64,000 nucleotides of DNA, from contig NZ_JAMZDE010000007.1 in assembly GCF_024159085.1 (NCBI RefSeq), positions 62,001 through 126,000 of the forward strand. The letters are read 5' to 3'. Below the pieces are notes generated by a model. It was not told the DNA's origin. It saw only the letters and a list, made by a program, of their open reading frames with translations, and made no database searches. A program made the translations under genes and the position numbers. This stretch comes from Idiomarina rhizosphaerae. GTDB lineage: Bacteria > Pseudomonadota > Gammaproteobacteria > Enterobacterales > Alteromonadaceae. Below are positions 63,131 through 64,000 of the stretch, piece after piece; the first letter of the stretch is position 1, and the number at the start of each line of letters is the position of its first letter.

Positions 63131-64000
63131 TTACTTGCTTTCCAACAACTCTCGTAACGCCGCAGGAAGCACCGCACGCGATTTTTTGGTAATAGCTTTT
63201 TCATGCTTTTGCCAGAGAATACCTAAGTAAATAATCCCCAAACCAATAGCCGTTAAAGCGGCCGGAAATAGCCAGCTGTCCTGGAAAACGTCCTGAGCTA
63301 AGTAGCCAAGATAGAAGCAACTGCCAAGAGCTCCAAGTACCACAAATACCCGGCGAACCAGTAATACACCAACACCTATCATCAGAAGGTTTACGCAGAA
63401 ATAGACAAATTTTGACAGTTCACTGTCCGATTCCATAAAGGATAGACCGCCCCAAAAAGCCAAAGCACCGAAGATATAAATCCAGAAAGCATAGTCGGCG
63501 GTATCGCGCGAACGAATGTCCACCCAGAATGCAAGACCTATCATTAATAACCCGGTGTACAGCGATACGAATTTTCTTAGTTCCCAACTGATGTCACCGC
63601 CAGCAATCATGACGGTAATATCCATAGTCATATACCAAAGTGTCACAGCTATAGGTATAACTAAAAACGGATATTTGTACTTCCACGCCATAATAACACC
63701 GACAGCCAGGGTAGCCAGTTCCATGTATATCCAGTGCCACTTTATGTACCGGTGATACTCACGATAGACAGTTTCGTCGGGCCACACTCCCAACCATTGC
63801 TGGAGGCCATAAATAGCCAACGGCGTTAAGCAGACCACAAAGGTGGCACAGATTCCTGCGGGAATAGATAAGCTTTTAGCGGAGAAAACATGAGTAAGCT
63901 TTAAGCCAATAGCGGCATAAAGAACAGATATCAGAACAATGCCGGCACCACCGAAAGATTCCCACCCCAGGTTCATAAACAGCGTCATTGCGCCAATAGC
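63131..64000 (-). CDS. Multi-spanning membrane protein, 5' end beyond the window
   Basis: At least 285 residues are visible, with eight or more hydrophobic segments and short charged loops (IRSRDTADY; QKHEKAITKKSRAVLPAALR at the C-terminus). The frame is open up to the right edge, and hydrophobic sequence continues before the first ATG at 63988, so the true start is probably outside. WVDIRSRDTADYAFWIY and similar blocks do not match a family I can name. It is read toward the receptor gene, with the Fur box in between. Confidence 0.75.
   Translation of the reverse strand, partial: AIGAMTLFMNLGWESFGGAGIVLISVLYAAIGLKLTHVFSAKSLSIPAGICATFVVCLTPLAIYGLQQWLGVWPDETVYREYHRYIKWHWIYMELATLAVGVIMAWKYKYPFLVIPIAVTLWYMTMDITVMIAGGDISWELRKFVSLYTGLLMIGLAFWVDIRSRDTADYAFWIYIFGALAFWGGLSFMESDSELSKFVYFCVNLLMIGVGVLLVRRVFVVLGALGSCFYLGYLAQDVFQDSWLFPAALTAIGLGIIYLGILWQKHEKAITKKSRAVLPAALRELLESK

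Overview
The window is a chromosomal segment of a marine-type gammaproteobacterium. The evidence is the classical order ftsB-ispD-ispF-truD-surE-pcm-yqaA-nlpD-rpoS // mutS // pncC-recA, a pspF/pspABC locus joined to sapABCDF, a pyrG-eno pair and a LexA box of gammaproteobacterial form upstream of recA. Methionine gamma-lyase, phenylalanine hydroxylase, a Na+/proline symporter and a gamma-glutamyltransferase-family enzyme fit an amino-acid-using member of the Alteromonadales. An Idiomarina-like organism is my best guess, but it is an inference that could not be checked here. I see no rRNA, tRNA, insertion sequence, prophage or CRISPR array.

Layout. 1-2.4 kb: amino acid catabolism (phhB cut by the window edge, phhA, methionine gamma-lyase). 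2.5-6.2 kb: membrane-stress operon pspABC-ycjX-ycjF on the minus strand, with a probable sigma-54 promoter. 6.3-12.7 kb: divergent pspF followed without a gap by sapABCDF. 12.7-18.5 kb: putP, a gamma-glutamyltransferase-family enzyme, a patatin-like protein and a dGTPase-like protein. 18.6-29.6 kb: recA, pncC, mutS, rpoS, nlpD and the compact run back to ftsB. 29.6-34.7 kb: TSUP permease, MHYT-GGDEF-EAL protein, YbiI-type zinc finger, DUF2007 protein, MAPEG protein and a PKHD-type dioxygenase.

34.8-38.7 kb is an accessory respiratory block. It holds an unrecognised exported protein, then cytochrome c, copper nitrite reductase (nirK), a NirV-like protein and a Sco-type copper chaperone, behind a good NsrR-like operator. 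38.7-45.0 kb is a complete thiamin operon, thiC-thiDE-thiF-thiS-thiG-thiH, under a TPP riboswitch. 45.0-49.4 kb on the minus strand holds two small membrane proteins, pyrG, eno and an unrecognised ORF. 49.5-55.2 kb is a heavy-metal RND efflux operon (czcI-like, czcC, czcB, czcA).

55.3-60.7 kb is the least understood part: a tight four-gene operon of unknown function ending in a large lipoprotein, a small exported protein resembling the SecD periplasmic head, a HAD phosphatase, an orphan Phd/YefM-type antitoxin and a cupin. The window ends with a Fur-controlled TonB-dependent siderophore receptor and a multi-spanning membrane protein cut by the right edge.

The points I judge most worth following are: NirK carries Gln where the axial Met ligand of the type-1 copper is expected; the 55.3-58.7 kb unknown operon; the exported protein sharing a Fur-like site with a PKHD dioxygenase; the freestanding SecD-head-like protein; and a short ORF lying inside the hairpin between the TPP riboswitch and thiC.
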